Positions 8,734 to 18,225 of a stretch of 64,000 nucleotides of DNA are shown here, in pieces. The stretch lies in the NCBI GenBank assembly GCA_024400115.1, contig JAKSNF010000002.1, forward strand, positions 1 through 64,000, in the 5' to 3' direction. Origin of the DNA: Paludibacteraceae bacterium. GTDB lineage: Bacteria; Bacteroidota; Bacteroidia; Bacteroidales; Paludibacteraceae. How positions within the stretch are numbered: position 1 is the first letter of the stretch; each line of letters starts with the position of its first letter. The position numbers and the translations under genes are program-made. The notes under the pieces are model-generated. The model searched no databases, was not told where the DNA came from, and worked only from the letters and a program-made list of their open reading frames with translations.

Positions 8734-9489
8734 TTAAATCTTCTTCTTCGCGATAGCAGTGGCTATTTCGGGGTCAACGAGAATACGTCCGCAGAACTCA
8801 CAAACGATGATTTTCTTGCGCAGACGGATATCCAACTGACGTTGTGCCGGAATCTTAGCATGACATCCGGCGCACGAGTCACGCTCCACCGTAACGACTG
8901 CTAAACCATTATGGGCGTTCTTACGAATACGTTTGAAGGCAGCCAGCAGACGGTCGTCCACTTTTCTTTCTAATTCAGCGGAGCGAATCATCAGCGCCTC
9001 CGTTTGCTCTTTGGTCTCAGCTAAGATAGAGTCTAATTCACTCTTCTTTTGTTGCAAATCAACGGTGCGCTCCTCAATGGTAGCGCGGGTCGTTTCTTTC
9101 TCGGCTTGGCGTTGTTCAAGCTCAGTGGTGTAGTTCTTAATCTTCTTTTGACTGAGTTCAATTTCGAGTGTTTGGTACTCAATCTCCTTAGTCAAGTTAT
9201 CGTACTCGCGGTTATTGCGAACATTGTCTTGTTGCTCTTTATAACGAGCGATGCTGGCATTCGCGTTCTCAATCTTTACGCGGTGATCAGAGATTTGCGT
9301 TTCGCAATTCTTAATCTCACTCTCAATATTCGTCAGACGAGTTTTGAGACCTTCAATTTCGTCACTCATATCCTTTACCTCTTGGGGCAGTTCGCCTGCT
9401 AGGATACGTAATTCATCCACTTTCGAGTCCACTTGTTGGAGTTCGTAAAGGGTTTTAAGTTTTTCTTCAACTGTTAATTCTCTTGCCAT
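8734..9489 (-). CDS. Coiled-coil protein with C4-type zinc ribbon
   Basis: 251 residues: a long antiparallel coiled coil (about 5-185, Glu/Lys/Gln-rich) followed by a C-terminal zinc ribbon with CAGCH (near 206) and CEFCGR (near 231). This matches the widespread CT398-like/DUF164 family; function is not established, with suggestions of a chaperone-like or secretion-linked role in other bacteria. It follows the DUF5606 gene by 18 bp on the same strand and so is probably cotranscribed from the promoter at 10092-10123. Confidence 0.85.
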   Translation of the reverse strand: MARELTVEEKLKTLYELQQVDSKVDELRILAGELPQEVKDMSDEIEGLKTRLTNIESEIKNCETQISDHRVKIENANASIARYKEQQDNVRNNREYDNLTKEIEYQTLEIELSQKKIKNYTTELEQRQAEKETTRATIEERTVDLQQKKSELDSILAETKEQTEALMIRSAELERKVDDRLLAAFKRIRKNAHNGLAVVTVERDSCAGCHAKIPAQRQLDIRLRKKIIVCEFCGRILVDPEIATAIAKKKI

Positions 9490-9507
9490 AGTTATTTTGG
9501 TGTTTAA

Positions 9508-10053
9508 TTATCCTTTCTTAGCTCCGACGCCGGTTTTGGTGGCGGTGGTAGCAGCTTTCTGAGTCTTGACTTGCGTTTTAGCAGCGGGTTTGGCTGTTTT
9601 AGCAGGCTGGGTAGCGGGAGCAGCAACCTTCTTCTCGTTTTCACTTTCCTCTGTTTCTTCCTCTACGGCAAAATCGGTAATGCCGGCATTGATAAGAATA
9701 TTATACCATTGGATAAGTTTGCGGATATCAGATGGATACACGCGGTCGCGATCATAATTAGGAAGCACTGTAGCAAAATACTCGCGCAGGGCATCGTTAG
9801 AAACGTTCTTAAGATCTAACGCAACGAGTTTTAGACTCTCTTTAGCACCGAGTTTAGTAAGCACTTCGCTCAGCGATATATCTTCATCCAATGTAAACAT
9901 TGACACATCGGCTAAAGAGATGATTTTATCCCTTGCAAAAGTGGGGATACGTTTACCATCGACCAGACTCTCGACAATGAGAGTATTATTTCCGTGAGAA
10001 ATCAGTTTGTACAGACCGGGTTTACCGGTGATTGCAAGAATATTCTTAAGCAT
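9508..10053 (-). CDS. DUF5606 domain-containing protein
   Basis: 181 residues. The N-terminal 140 residues (LKNILAITGKPGLYKLIS, ... DRDRVYPSDIRKLIQWYN) match the Bacteroidota-specific DUF5606 family. The last 45 residues are a Lys/Ala/Thr-rich, basic, probably disordered tail reminiscent of nucleic-acid-binding tails. Cytoplasmic; function unknown. First gene of a probable two-gene operon with the zinc-ribbon protein. Confidence 0.85.
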   Translation of the reverse strand: MLKNILAITGKPGLYKLISHGNNTLIVESLVDGKRIPTFARDKIISLADVSMFTLDEDISLSEVLTKLGAKESLKLVALDLKNVSNDALREYFATVLPNYDRDRVYPSDIRKLIQWYNILINAGITDFAVEEETEESENEKKVAAPATQPAKTAKPAAKTQVKTQKAATTATKTGVGAKKG

Positions 10054-10091
10054 ATAACTAAAAATTAGAGCCTATTTATCAAATTTGGGCG

Positions 10092-10123
10092 CAAAGGTAC
10101 AACTTTTTTCTGATATATGCAAA
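10092..10123 (-). promoter_or_regulatory. Promoter for DUF5606 gene
   Basis: On the minus strand TTTG (10123-10120) followed by CATATATCA, 20 nt spacing, then TACCTTTG (10099-10092). It lies about 39 nt upstream of the start codon. Confidence 0.85.
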
Positions 10124-10182
10124 TAAAATTGCGTTTTTATGGGGAAAAACGCAATTTTATAGACTGTTCACCGGTTGCGACT

Positions 10183-11346
10183 TTACAACTTTCTTGCGCC
10201 GTCGCCTATCTCAGCAATGTAGAAGTCTGCCTTCAGACCTGTCTTAGCCGTGTATTCGGCGCCTACACGCTCGATGAACCTGTCGATAGCCTCATCTTTC
10301 ACTATGCTAACCGTACAACCGCCAAAACCACCACCAGTCATACGACTACCCAACACACCTTCTATCTTCCATGCTGCTTCGGCTAAAGCGTCCAATTCGG
10401 GTCCCGTCACCTCATAATCGTCACGGAGCGAGACATGGGAACCGTTCATCAAACGACCGAATGTAACGATGTCTCCCTGCTTAAGAGCCGCAATAGCATC
10501 GTTGGTGCGTTTAACCTCACCTACCACGTGGCGGGCACGTTTCTTAGCAACGGGATCGGTAATCTTATCAGCTACAGCGTCAAACTGCTCTTGGGTCAGT
10601 TGAGCCAGATTGTCTATATTGAGACCTAAGGCTTTGATTTGCTTGAGCGCTTCTTGACATTGAGCTACGCGAGCGTTATAAGCTCCCGAATCTAACTTAT
10701 GAGGCGAGTGGGTGTTAGCAATCACCACTTTCATGCCCTTTAACTCTACCGGCACTAACTCAAAGTCCAACGTGGCACAATCCAAGTTGATAGCCATGTT
10801 CACTTTACCTTGAGCGGAAGCAAACTGATCCATAATACCGCAGTTCACACCGGCATATTCATGCTCGGCAGCCTGACCATAAAGTGCCATTTGAGTGCGT
10901 GTAAGGTTAGTGCCTAACTGGTCGTTCATAGCATAAGCCGTAACTACCTCTAATGCTGCCGATGAGGACAAACCCGCACCGGCGGGTACATTACCCCAAA
11001 TGAGGAAATCATAACCACTCGCAACCTTCGTTCCGTTCTTAATGAATTGAGCTAATACGCCTAACACATAGTTTGCCCATGCGTTATTGGGAAGGATAGC
11101 CGGCTGGTCAGTCACATCCACCTCGATGATTTCGGGCAAATTAAGGGACTTAAAACGCCATTTATTGAGATTATTCTTTGCTAACAACAGATACGTTCCA
11201 AAACTTAAGGCGCACGGGAAGACGTGACCTCCATTATAATCGGTATGTTCACCAATAAGATTTACTCGACCCGGAGAAAAATAAATTCCGGAAACCTCTT
11301 GACCATAGGCTTTTGCAAAAGCCTCTTTCAGTTCTTTTAATTCCAT
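10183..11346 (-). CDS. galK: Galactokinase GalK
   Basis: 387 residues, the usual size. GHMP-kinase fold that phosphorylates alpha-D-galactose to galactose-1-phosphate in the Leloir pathway. Signature PGRVNLIGEHTDYNGG (residues 25-40), ATP-binding GAGLSSSAALEV, MDQFASAQG with the catalytic Asp, and the third GHMP motif TGGGFGGCTV near the C-terminus. No galT, galE or mutarotase is adjacent. It follows the LolA-like gene by 36 bp on the same strand. Confidence 0.96.
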   Translation of the reverse strand: MELKELKEAFAKAYGQEVSGIYFSPGRVNLIGEHTDYNGGHVFPCALSFGTYLLLAKNNLNKWRFKSLNLPEIIEVDVTDQPAILPNNAWANYVLGVLAQFIKNGTKVASGYDFLIWGNVPAGAGLSSSAALEVVTAYAMNDQLGTNLTRTQMALYGQAAEHEYAGVNCGIMDQFASAQGKVNMAINLDCATLDFELVPVELKGMKVVIANTHSPHKLDSGAYNARVAQCQEALKQIKALGLNIDNLAQLTQEQFDAVADKITDPVAKKRARHVVGEVKRTNDAIAALKQGDIVTFGRLMNGSHVSLRDDYEVTGPELDALAEAAWKIEGVLGSRMTGGGFGGCTVSIVKDEAIDRFIERVGAEYTAKTGLKADFYIAEIGDGARKL

Positions 11347-11382
11347 GGTACAAAATTAATGTTAATTATTTATCGTTTCTTT

Positions 11383-11934
11383 TCAACGCAAGTCATTAAG
11401 GAAAGCATTCGGCTTATTCAATTGGTATATATTAGCAGACGGAGCCGAACTCAACGAGGGCTCTAAGAACGTCAGACGTGATGTTTTGTCCGCTTCCTTA
11501 ATCTCGATCGAAACCGGCAACTTTCCCTCCTTATCTATCGTGAGCGTAACGCGCACGATCCCAGCACTCAAGTCATTAGGATACAACGTCACTACTCTAT
11601 TCCCTGTAGCCAATATCTTTTCCTCTACACGCGAGACCTCTGCCAACGCCTTAGCAAAGTGCAAGGGATTAGTCTGCATCAACTCCTCCTCCGTCGGATT
11701 AGAGAGCGTTAACTCCTCCGTATCCTCCGAATAAACGTATAACGTACTACCGTCATAAGCCGCCTCTATGTCTAACATAGACAAGAGGAACTTATCCCCC
11801 TCTAAAACCACCGAACCCGGGTAGGAGAAAGGCTGAGATTCTTCCGATGAAATCGACAAAACACACTCACTCGACAACACGTTCTGTTCGAGCGACAAGA
11901 GGAAAGATGTGAGTACACTTAAAAGGAGAGTCAT
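11383..11934 (-). CDS. LolA-like outer-membrane lipoprotein carrier protein
   Basis: 183 residues with an N-terminal hydrophobic segment (about 1-15, short signal peptide). The remainder has the beta-rich pattern of LolA: repeated short strands (PGSVVLEGDKFLL, YDGSTLYVYSEDTEEL) that resemble the LolA beta half-barrel, and FLNDLR at the end. LolA ferries lipoproteins from the LolCDE complex across the periplasm. In Bacteroidota lolA is commonly beside ftsK, which is so here (separated by the divergent RseC-like gene). Similarity is by pattern, so moderate confidence. Confidence 0.68.
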   Translation of the reverse strand: MTLLLSVLTSFLLSLEQNVLSSECVLSISSEESQPFSYPGSVVLEGDKFLLSMLDIEAAYDGSTLYVYSEDTEELTLSNPTEEELMQTNPLHFAKALAEVSRVEEKILATGNRVVTLYPNDLSAGIVRVTLTIDKEGKLPVSIEIKEADKTSRLTFLEPSLSSAPSANIYQLNKPNAFLNDLR

Positions 11935-11962
11935 TATTCGTTCGTTTTTAGTATTGAACCAC

Positions 11963-12262
11963 TTATTCGTTATGTCTAAACCACTTTTCTATCTCTTTTC
12001 CGAAGAGTTTGAGCAGTATATAGTAAACACCCACAGAACACAGAGCAATCGTACCCACCAAAGGCTCATTATCCAGTTTACCGTTAAGCACAACCACCAC
12101 AGCAATCAGCACCACAAACGGCACAACATAAGCCAACACTACCGCCGTCCACGACTTACGAGGGGACACACACACCTCCCGCTCTGCCGGACTGCACACG
12201 CCCTTTAACTTACATGCCTCACAAGAGGCAGAAAACTTATCCGATGTTGCGTTCTCTTTCAT
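11963..12262 (-). CDS. Small RseC-like (SoxR-reducing system) membrane protein
   Basis: 99 residues: N-terminal Cys cluster CEACKLKGVC (residues 14-23) plus another Cys at 31, then two hydrophobic helices (about 41-60 and 69-88). The pattern fits RseC, which usually sits directly before rnfB in Bacteroidota and is tied to Rnf function. This copy is short: the beta-stranded segment that normally precedes the Cys cluster is missing. Here it is divergent from ftsK, 2.7 kb from rnfB, so its link with Rnf is positional and weak. Confidence 0.65.
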   Translation of the reverse strand: MKENATSDKFSASCEACKLKGVCSPAEREVCVSPRKSWTAVVLAYVVPFVVLIAVVVVLNGKLDNEPLVGTIALCSVGVYYILLKLFGKEIEKWFRHNE

Positions 12263-12281
12263 TTCTATCTAAAATCGGCTA

Positions 12282-12313
12282 CAAAGGTAGTACTTTTTTT
12301 TTAATTACGCAAA
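12282..12313 (-). promoter_or_regulatory. Promoter for RseC-like gene
   Basis: Minus strand TTTG (12313-12310) then CGTAATT, 20 nt, TACCTTTG (12289-12282). It lies back-to-back with the ftsK promoter. Confidence 0.8.
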
Positions 12314-12327
12314 TTTTATTAAATAAA

Positions 12328-12359
12328 TTTGCACATATCGGTTTTTTTTTGTACTTTTG
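12328..12359 (+). promoter_or_regulatory. Promoter for ftsK
   Basis: TTTG 12328-12331, then CACATAT, 20-nt spacer, TACTTTTG 12352-12359. It fixes the ftsK start to the ATG at 12379, since upstream in-frame ATGs precede the promoter. Confidence 0.85.
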
Positions 12360-12378
12360 CACCAAATTTGCAAAAAGT

Positions 12379-14883
12379 ATGCCACAACGACCCACACACA
12401 CCGCCCCTTCTTCTTCGCGTACAGCGAAAATACAAGTAGAAAAAATATCTTTTTTCAAACAGTTGAAGTCTTTCTTCTTGGATTCCCGCACTCATTTCGT
12501 TTGCGGTGTCATATTATTAGCCATCACCCTCTTCGCTCTTATTGCTTATATCAGTTATTTCTTTGCGGGAGGGGATGATCAGTCCATTTTACAACTTCCA
12601 CATGCGCAGCGCATAGCTGATCGCGGCAAGATTGATAATATTCTTGGTCTTCCCGGTGCCAATATGGCGAATTGGCTGATTGACGAGACGTTTGGACTGG
12701 TTTCTATTCTCTTTATTGTAATGGGCGCGCTATATGGATTAGTGCTGATGGGATGGATACATATCAAAAACATTAAACTCTTTATATGTAGTGCTTTCCT
12801 CATCCTTTGGGGCTCAGTAACACTTGGTTTTATCGAACTGGCAAGCGGTTTTGATGCTTTCTTCCGTCTCGGTGGTGCACACGGCGAATGGCTCGCCACA
12901 TGGCTCAATAGCTATATCCAACCTATCGGTATGATTATTGTTATCCTAACCACCTTGATTATTTTCTGTTTCCTTGCTGACCATCATTTTATTGAACACA
13001 TCAAACAAGCCATCGCCAAAGCCAAAGAGTTGGGCAACAGAGCAAAAAAGGACATAGAAACGAATCCATTGGAAACGGAAGAAGAAAAGGCTCCCGAACT
13101 AATCCTTAATTTGGAAGAACCGGAAATAGAGATCCTAGAACCGGAAAACGAAACGCAACCCCAACCGCAAGATGATATAACATTAGAGATTGAACAGAGT
13201 ACCTCGGGTGGCGAGCAGAGTGTCTCCGCAGACAATAATGAGAGCGCCTCTGTAAATGACGAGCAGGCGATTGGAGTTAACATAGAGGAGACAGAGGAAG
13301 TGGAGTTGAGTGAACAACTCGAACCTTACGACCCAAGGAAAGACCTCGAGAACTATAAGTTCCCCTCTTTGGACTTACTGAAGATTTACGACAACGAAAC
13401 CGCTCCCGTTATCAATCCCGAGGAACAGCAAGCCAACGCTAACCGTATCGTCACCACCTTACGTAACTATGGTATTGAGATAGAATCTATCAAAGCTACC
13501 GTCGGTCCTACCGTCACCCTCTATGAGGTAGTACCTAAAGCAGGTATCCGTATTGCTAAGATTCAGTCATTGGAGAACGATATCATGCTTTCCCTGTCTG
13601 CCATCGGTATTCGTATCATCGCCCCCATGCCGGGTAAAGGCACCGTCGGCATAGAGGTACCTAACGAGAAGCCACAGACTGTGTCTATGCACTCAGTTAT
13701 TGCTTCTAAACGATTCCAAGAAGAACAAAAGATGCGTTTACCCGTAGCCATCGGGCGCACCATTACAAACGAAGTCTTTATGTTCGACCTCGCTAAAACG
13801 CCCCACTTACTTGTAGCTGGTGCTACAGGTCAAGGTAAGTCCGTAGGTCTAAACGCGATTATCACTTCTTTACTCTATAAGAAGCACCCCGCCGAACTGA
13901 AGTTCGTGCTGGTTGACCCGAAGATGGTTGAGTTCTCCATCTATAAACCTCTACTGCGTCATTATATGGCGGCCATGCCCGACCAAGAAGACCGCGATAT
14001 CATCATCACCGATTGCCAAAAAGTAATCAACACCCTTAACTCACTGGTCATTGAGATGGAAGACCGCTACACCCTTCTTGCGGAAGCGAACGTGCGTAAT
14101 TTAGAGGACTATAACGATAAGTTTAATAGCCGTCGTCTCAATCCCGAAAAGCCGGTTGAGAACCTACAGACACATAAGATACTCCATCACCACTTCATGC
14201 CCTACTTAGTTGTGGTCATTGACGAGTACGGAGACTTTATTATGCAAGCAGGCAAAGAGGTGGAGCGTCCGATTCAGCGCCTCGCCCAAAAAGCACGTGC
14301 CGTGGGTATGCACATGATTCTTGCTACCCAGCGTCCGGATGTGAAGATTGTGACAGGTACTATCAAAGCCAATATACCTACTCGTATTGCGTTCCGCACG
14401 CAGTCTGTGGTAGATAGTCGCACCGTATTAGACTCTAAGGGTGCCGATCAACTAATAGGTAAGGGCGACATGCTTTATTCCGGAGGTGGCAACCTAACCC
14501 GTATCCAGTGTGCTTTTGTGGATACGCCCGAAGTGGAAGCCATCGTGGAGCACATAAGCGAACAGCAACACTACCTGCAACCCTATCAGTTGCCAGAGTA
14601 TATTCCGGAAGGTGCCGATGAGCAACAAGCGGGCAGCGTAGATTTACACCGTTTAGACCCGATGTTTGACGATGTAGCACGGTTCGTAGTAAGCAAACAA
14701 GAAGGTTCCACCTCACGTCTGCAACGCGCCTTTGAGATAGGTTATAACCGTGCCGGCAAACTGAGTGACCAATTAGAAATGGCGGGCATTGTAGGTCCCA
14801 ACAAAGGACCGAAAGGACGCGATGTACTTATTTCTGATATGGCACAACTCGAGGCGTTGCTGGAACAACTGCATGGAGAATGA
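12379..14883 (+). CDS. ftsK: DNA translocase FtsK
   Basis: 834 residues from the ATG at 12379. Four N-terminal membrane helices (about residues 35-205), an acidic, Gln/Glu-rich linker (about 230-325), then the RecA-like motor: alpha domain followed by beta with Walker A GATGQGKS (481-488, Lys487) and Walker B LVVVIDEYGDF. The C-terminal winged-helix gamma domain (SRLQRAFEIGYNRAGKLSDQLE) binds polar KOPS-type sequences. FtsK pumps DNA at the division septum and activates XerCD at dif. Intergenic repeats of the GCGGTCTTTCAGC family follow the stop codon. Confidence 0.96.
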   Translation: MPQRPTHTAPSSSRTAKIQVEKISFFKQLKSFFLDSRTHFVCGVILLAITLFALIAYISYFFAGGDDQSILQLPHAQRIADRGKIDNILGLPGANMANWLIDETFGLVSILFIVMGALYGLVLMGWIHIKNIKLFICSAFLILWGSVTLGFIELASGFDAFFRLGGAHGEWLATWLNSYIQPIGMIIVILTTLIIFCFLADHHFIEHIKQAIAKAKELGNRAKKDIETNPLETEEEKAPELILNLEEPEIEILEPENETQPQPQDDITLEIEQSTSGGEQSVSADNNESASVNDEQAIGVNIEETEEVELSEQLEPYDPRKDLENYKFPSLDLLKIYDNETAPVINPEEQQANANRIVTTLRNYGIEIESIKATVGPTVTLYEVVPKAGIRIAKIQSLENDIMLSLSAIGIRIIAPMPGKGTVGIEVPNEKPQTVSMHSVIASKRFQEEQKMRLPVAIGRTITNEVFMFDLAKTPHLLVAGATGQGKSVGLNAIITSLLYKKHPAELKFVLVDPKMVEFSIYKPLLRHYMAAMPDQEDRDIIITDCQKVINTLNSLVIEMEDRYTLLAEANVRNLEDYNDKFNSRRLNPEKPVENLQTHKILHHHFMPYLVVVIDEYGDFIMQAGKEVERPIQRLAQKARAVGMHMILATQRPDVKIVTGTIKANIPTRIAFRTQSVVDSRTVLDSKGADQLIGKGDMLYSGGGNLTRIQCAFVDTPEVEAIVEHISEQQHYLQPYQLPEYIPEGADEQQAGSVDLHRLDPMFDDVARFVVSKQEGSTSRLQRAFEIGYNRAGKLSDQLEMAGIVGPNKGPKGRDVLISDMAQLEALLEQLHGE

Positions 14884-14960
14884 CCGCCCTACGGGCAGAA
14901 AGACCGCTGCGCTGTAAGACCGCAGCCAAGGTTGCTGAAAGACCGCTATGCTGAAAGATA
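14884..14960. repeat. GCGGTCT-type interspersed repeats between ftsK and rnfB
   Basis: Degenerate 16-23-bp units with core agaccgctgcgctgt and agaccgctatgctga. On the opposite strand they read GCGGTCTTWCAGC, matching repeats within the yfhO coding region at 47264-47327 and 47558-47625. Confidence 0.75.
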
Positions 14961-14982
14961 ATTAAACTAAACAACAAATAAA

Positions 14983-15861
14983 ATGAACGTAATTGTAATT
15001 TCTTTACTCGTTTTGGGAGTGACAGGTCTGGTAGCCGCTGTGCTACTGTTCTTCATTGCCCAAAAATTCAAAGTAGAGGAGGACCCACGCATTGACGAGG
15101 TGCAAGAAGCCTTGCCCGGAGCCAACTGCGGTGGTTGTGGCTTTGCCGGCTGTCGCGCCATGGCAGAAGCCTGCGTCAAAGCCGATAGCCTGGATGGGCT
15201 ACTCTGTCCTGTAGGCGGTGCCGAAACGATGAAGGCGGTGGGTTCTATCCTTGGTAAGGAGGCTGCTGCGGTAGCCCCTAAAGTAGCCGTTGTTCGCTGC
15301 AACGGAACCTGCGAAGCACGTCCACGCACGAGCGTGTACGATGGCACTCGCTCTTGTCAGATAGAGAACGCTCTCTATGTAGGTGAGACGGCATGTGCTT
15401 TCGGTTGTCTCGGTTGTGGAGACTGCGTGAGCGCCTGTCAGTTTGGCGCACTCAGCATGGATCCGAAGACAGGTTTGCCCGTTGTAGATGAAGACAAGTG
15501 CACGGCTTGTGGTCAATGTGTCAAAGCCTGCCCGCGTCACATCATCGAACTGCGCAACAAAGGACCTAAGTCTCGCCGCATGGTAGTACTATGTATAAAT
15601 AAGGATAAGGGCGCGCCCGCGCGTAAGGCGTGTCTAAACGCATGTATAGGTTGTGGCAAGTGCGAGAAGGAATGTAACTTTGAAGCCATTACCGTAGAGA
15701 ACAACGTAGCGTACATTGATTTCGAGAAATGTCGTCTCTGCCGCAAATGTGAAGCCGCTTGCCCGACAGGAGCTATCCACGCTATCAATTTCCCACCAAG
15801 GAAAGTAGAAGTGAACGCAGAGAGTGAAAGTAAGAAGGAGGTAAAGAATGAAAACGTTTAA
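14983..15861 (+). CDS. rnfB: Rnf electron transport complex subunit RnfB
   Basis: 292 residues. One N-terminal membrane anchor (about 3-25), then the Fe-S domain with CGGCGFAGCR (residues 46-55) and C-terminal ferredoxin-type clusters (CTACGQCVKACPR, CIGCGKCEKEC, CRLCRKCEAACP). RnfB is the entry point for ferredoxin electrons in the membrane Rnf complex, which couples ferredoxin:NAD oxidoreduction to Na+ or H+ transport. Overlaps rnfC by 14 nt, opening a tight six-gene operon rnfBCDGEA. Confidence 0.95.
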   Translation: MNVIVISLLVLGVTGLVAAVLLFFIAQKFKVEEDPRIDEVQEALPGANCGGCGFAGCRAMAEACVKADSLDGLLCPVGGAETMKAVGSILGKEAAAVAPKVAVVRCNGTCEARPRTSVYDGTRSCQIENALYVGETACAFGCLGCGDCVSACQFGALSMDPKTGLPVVDEDKCTACGQCVKACPRHIIELRNKGPKSRRMVVLCINKDKGAPARKACLNACIGCGKCEKECNFEAITVENNVAYIDFEKCRLCRKCEAACPTGAIHAINFPPRKVEVNAESESKKEVKNENV

Positions 15862-17188
15862 AATAGGCGGAGTTCATCCGCAGGACAATAAAGAGTTCTC
15901 TGCCCACAGACCCATCATCGAGTGCGGTCTGCCAGCCAAAGCCGTTATCCCGTTGGTGCAGCACATCGGTGCTCCTGCGCAAGCCGTAGTGGAGAAAGGA
16001 CAGAAAGTTAAAGTTGGCGAACTGATTGCTAAAGCCGGAGGTTTCGTCAGTGCTAATATCCACTCGCCTTATAGCGGTACTATCAATAAAATCGACAGTT
16101 ATGTTGATGGTTGGGGCATGCGCCAACAGGCTATCTTCATTGATGTAGAAGGCGACGAGTGGTTAGAAGACATTGATCGTACACCTACTGTGGTGCGCGA
16201 GTGTAACCTCGAACCCAAAGCCATTATTGACAAGATTGCCGCAGCCGGTATTGTAGGCTTGGGCGGCGCTTGCTTCCCCACTCAAGTTAAGTTAATGCCC
16301 CCTCCCGGCAAGAAAGCCGAAGTGCTGGTTATTAATGGCGTAGAGTGCGAACCGTACCTCACGTGCGACCACCAACTCATGCTTGAACACGGAGAAGAGA
16401 TCGTTATCGGCATTCAGATACTACTCAAAGCTTTAGGTATCAACAAGGCCGTCATAGGTATTGAAGCCAATAAGCCGGACGCTATTGCTCGAATGAAAGA
16501 ACTGACCAACCGCACCCTCGGTATTTCCGTTCAACCCCTCAAATTGAAATACCCACAAGGAGGCGAAAAACAACTTATTGACGCTTGTATCGGTCGTCAA
16601 GTACCCTCGGGCGCACTGCCTATTGAGGTAGGAGCCGTTGTGGATAATGTGGCTACTGTTTTTGCCGTTTATCAAGCGGTTCAAAAGAACATGCCATTGA
16701 TTAGTCGCGTGATGACGATAACGGGTAAGCACTTAGCTAACCCCGGTAACTATCAAGTTCGTTTCGGCACACCGCTAACCGATGTGGTTGCATTAGCCGG
16801 AGGCATTCCTGAAGATACGGGTAAGATTATCGGTGGTGGTCCTATGATGGGACGCGCTATGGTAAGCATTGATATGCCTGCCAATAAGCGCGTGAGCGGT
16901 CTGCTCTTCCTGCCCGAGGACGAGAGCCGTCGCGTCGAACCCGAGAACTGTATCCGCTGCGGTAAGTGCTTAGACGCTTGCCCCATGGGACTGGAGCCTT
17001 ATCTGCTCGCTAAACTGAGCGAACATGAGTTATGGGACGAATTGGAAGACCATAACGTGATGGATTGTATCGACTGCGGTTGCTGTCTGTTCACATGTCC
17101 TTCACATAGACCGTTATTAGATTATATTCGTTTAGGTAAAGGTAAGGTCGGAGGTATTATCCGTGCCCGCCAAGCCGCTAAAAAATAA
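15848..17188 (+). CDS. rnfC: Rnf complex subunit RnfC
   Basis: 446 residues. N-terminal barrel-sandwich domain, then the NADH/FMN-binding SLBB-type region (GLGGACFPTQVK, VLVINGVECEPYLTCD), and two C-terminal [4Fe-4S] motifs CIRCGKCLDACP (near 367-378) and CIDCGCCLFTCP (near 406-417). RnfC is the peripheral NADH-oxidising/NAD-reducing subunit. Overlap with rnfB and a 5-bp gap to rnfD. Confidence 0.95.
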   Translation: MKTFKIGGVHPQDNKEFSAHRPIIECGLPAKAVIPLVQHIGAPAQAVVEKGQKVKVGELIAKAGGFVSANIHSPYSGTINKIDSYVDGWGMRQQAIFIDVEGDEWLEDIDRTPTVVRECNLEPKAIIDKIAAAGIVGLGGACFPTQVKLMPPPGKKAEVLVINGVECEPYLTCDHQLMLEHGEEIVIGIQILLKALGINKAVIGIEANKPDAIARMKELTNRTLGISVQPLKLKYPQGGEKQLIDACIGRQVPSGALPIEVGAVVDNVATVFAVYQAVQKNMPLISRVMTITGKHLANPGNYQVRFGTPLTDVVALAGGIPEDTGKIIGGGPMMGRAMVSIDMPANKRVSGLLFLPEDESRRVEPENCIRCGKCLDACPMGLEPYLLAKLSEHELWDELEDHNVMDCIDCGCCLFTCPSHRPLLDYIRLGKGKVGGIIRARQAAKK

Positions 17189-17193
17189 AAAAT

Positions 17194-18177
17194 ATGAAAC
17201 CATTAATTGTTTCTCCGGCACCACACGCTCATAGCGGAGACAGTGTGCGTCGTAATATGTTATTGGTGATTATCGCCCTACTACCGGCTTTTGCCGTGTC
17301 TGTTTGCTCCTTTGGTTGGAGTACGGTTATCACCACCGCTATCAGTATCGCCGCTTGTATACTTACCGAGTGGGTGATTAGTAAGTTTGTTTTGAAAATC
17401 AAACCCACCTTATGCGATTGTTCGGCTATCTTGACGGGTCTGTTACTCGCCTTTAACTTGCCGGCTAACCTGCCGTGGTGGATTGTTATTATTGGTGCTA
17501 TCGTAGCTATTGGTGTAGGTAAGATGACCTTCGGCGGATTAGGACAAAACCCCTTCAATCCCGCTTTGGTAGGTCGTGTCTTCCTTCTTATCTCCTTCCC
17601 TGTACAGATGACCACGTGGCCATGTCCTTTAAGTTTTGAAACGCAATATGTAGATACCGTGACGGGTGCCACTCCCTTATCTGCTCTGAAGGTGGCTATC
17701 AAGGGGCATGACGGAAGTGTGCTCAATCAGTTACCGGAGTTATGGGATATGTTCATTGGTTATACAGGAGGTTCGCTCGGTGAGATATGCGCTTTCGCGC
17801 TGATTATTGGAGGTTTACTCCTTATTATTACGCGCGTTATCACATGGCACATTCCCGTTAGTATTATTGCCACGGTGGCTTTATTCGCTTGGATAAGCAC
17901 ACCGGAAGGAATGTGTGGACATGAATATGCATTATGTAGCCTCCTTTCCGGCGGGTTGATGCTTGGTGCTTTCTTTATGGCAACCGACTACGTCACCTCG
18001 CCTATGACCGGTTGGGGTAAGATCATCTTCGGTATCGGCATTGGTTTGATAACGATGGTTATCCGTACTTGGGGTGCTTATCCCGAAGGCGTTTCGTTCG
18101 CCATCCTCATTATGAACGCTACTGTTCCATTGCTTAATAAGATAAGACCCAAACGCTTCGGCGAAGCCAAGGCTTAG
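17194..18177 (+). CDS. rnfD: Rnf complex subunit RnfD
   Basis: 327 residues with about nine membrane helices. The motif TVTGATPLSALK (near residue 150) carries the Thr to which FMN is covalently bound through a phosphoester. Conserved GGLGQNPFNPALVGR precedes it. Integral membrane subunit of the Rnf redox pump. Separated from rnfG by a 48-bp gap filled with heptanucleotide-type repeats. Confidence 0.95.
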   Translation: MKPLIVSPAPHAHSGDSVRRNMLLVIIALLPAFAVSVCSFGWSTVITTAISIAACILTEWVISKFVLKIKPTLCDCSAILTGLLLAFNLPANLPWWIVIIGAIVAIGVGKMTFGGLGQNPFNPALVGRVFLLISFPVQMTTWPCPLSFETQYVDTVTGATPLSALKVAIKGHDGSVLNQLPELWDMFIGYTGGSLGEICAFALIIGGLLLIITRVITWHIPVSIIATVALFAWISTPEGMCGHEYALCSLLSGGLMLGAFFMATDYVTSPMTGWGKIIFGIGIGLITMVIRTWGAYPEGVSFAILIMNATVPLLNKIRPKRFGEAKA

Positions 18178-18222
18178 TTGAAAGTTTATAGTTGAAAGAA
18201 GTTTATAAGTTTATAAGTTACA
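18178..18222. repeat. Heptad-like repeat tract between rnfD and rnfG
   Basis: Tandem gttgaaa/gtttata units fill the entire gap between the rnfD stop and the rnfG start. Part of the heptanucleotide family found at eight places in the window. Confidence 0.7.
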
Positions 18223-18225
18223 GTT

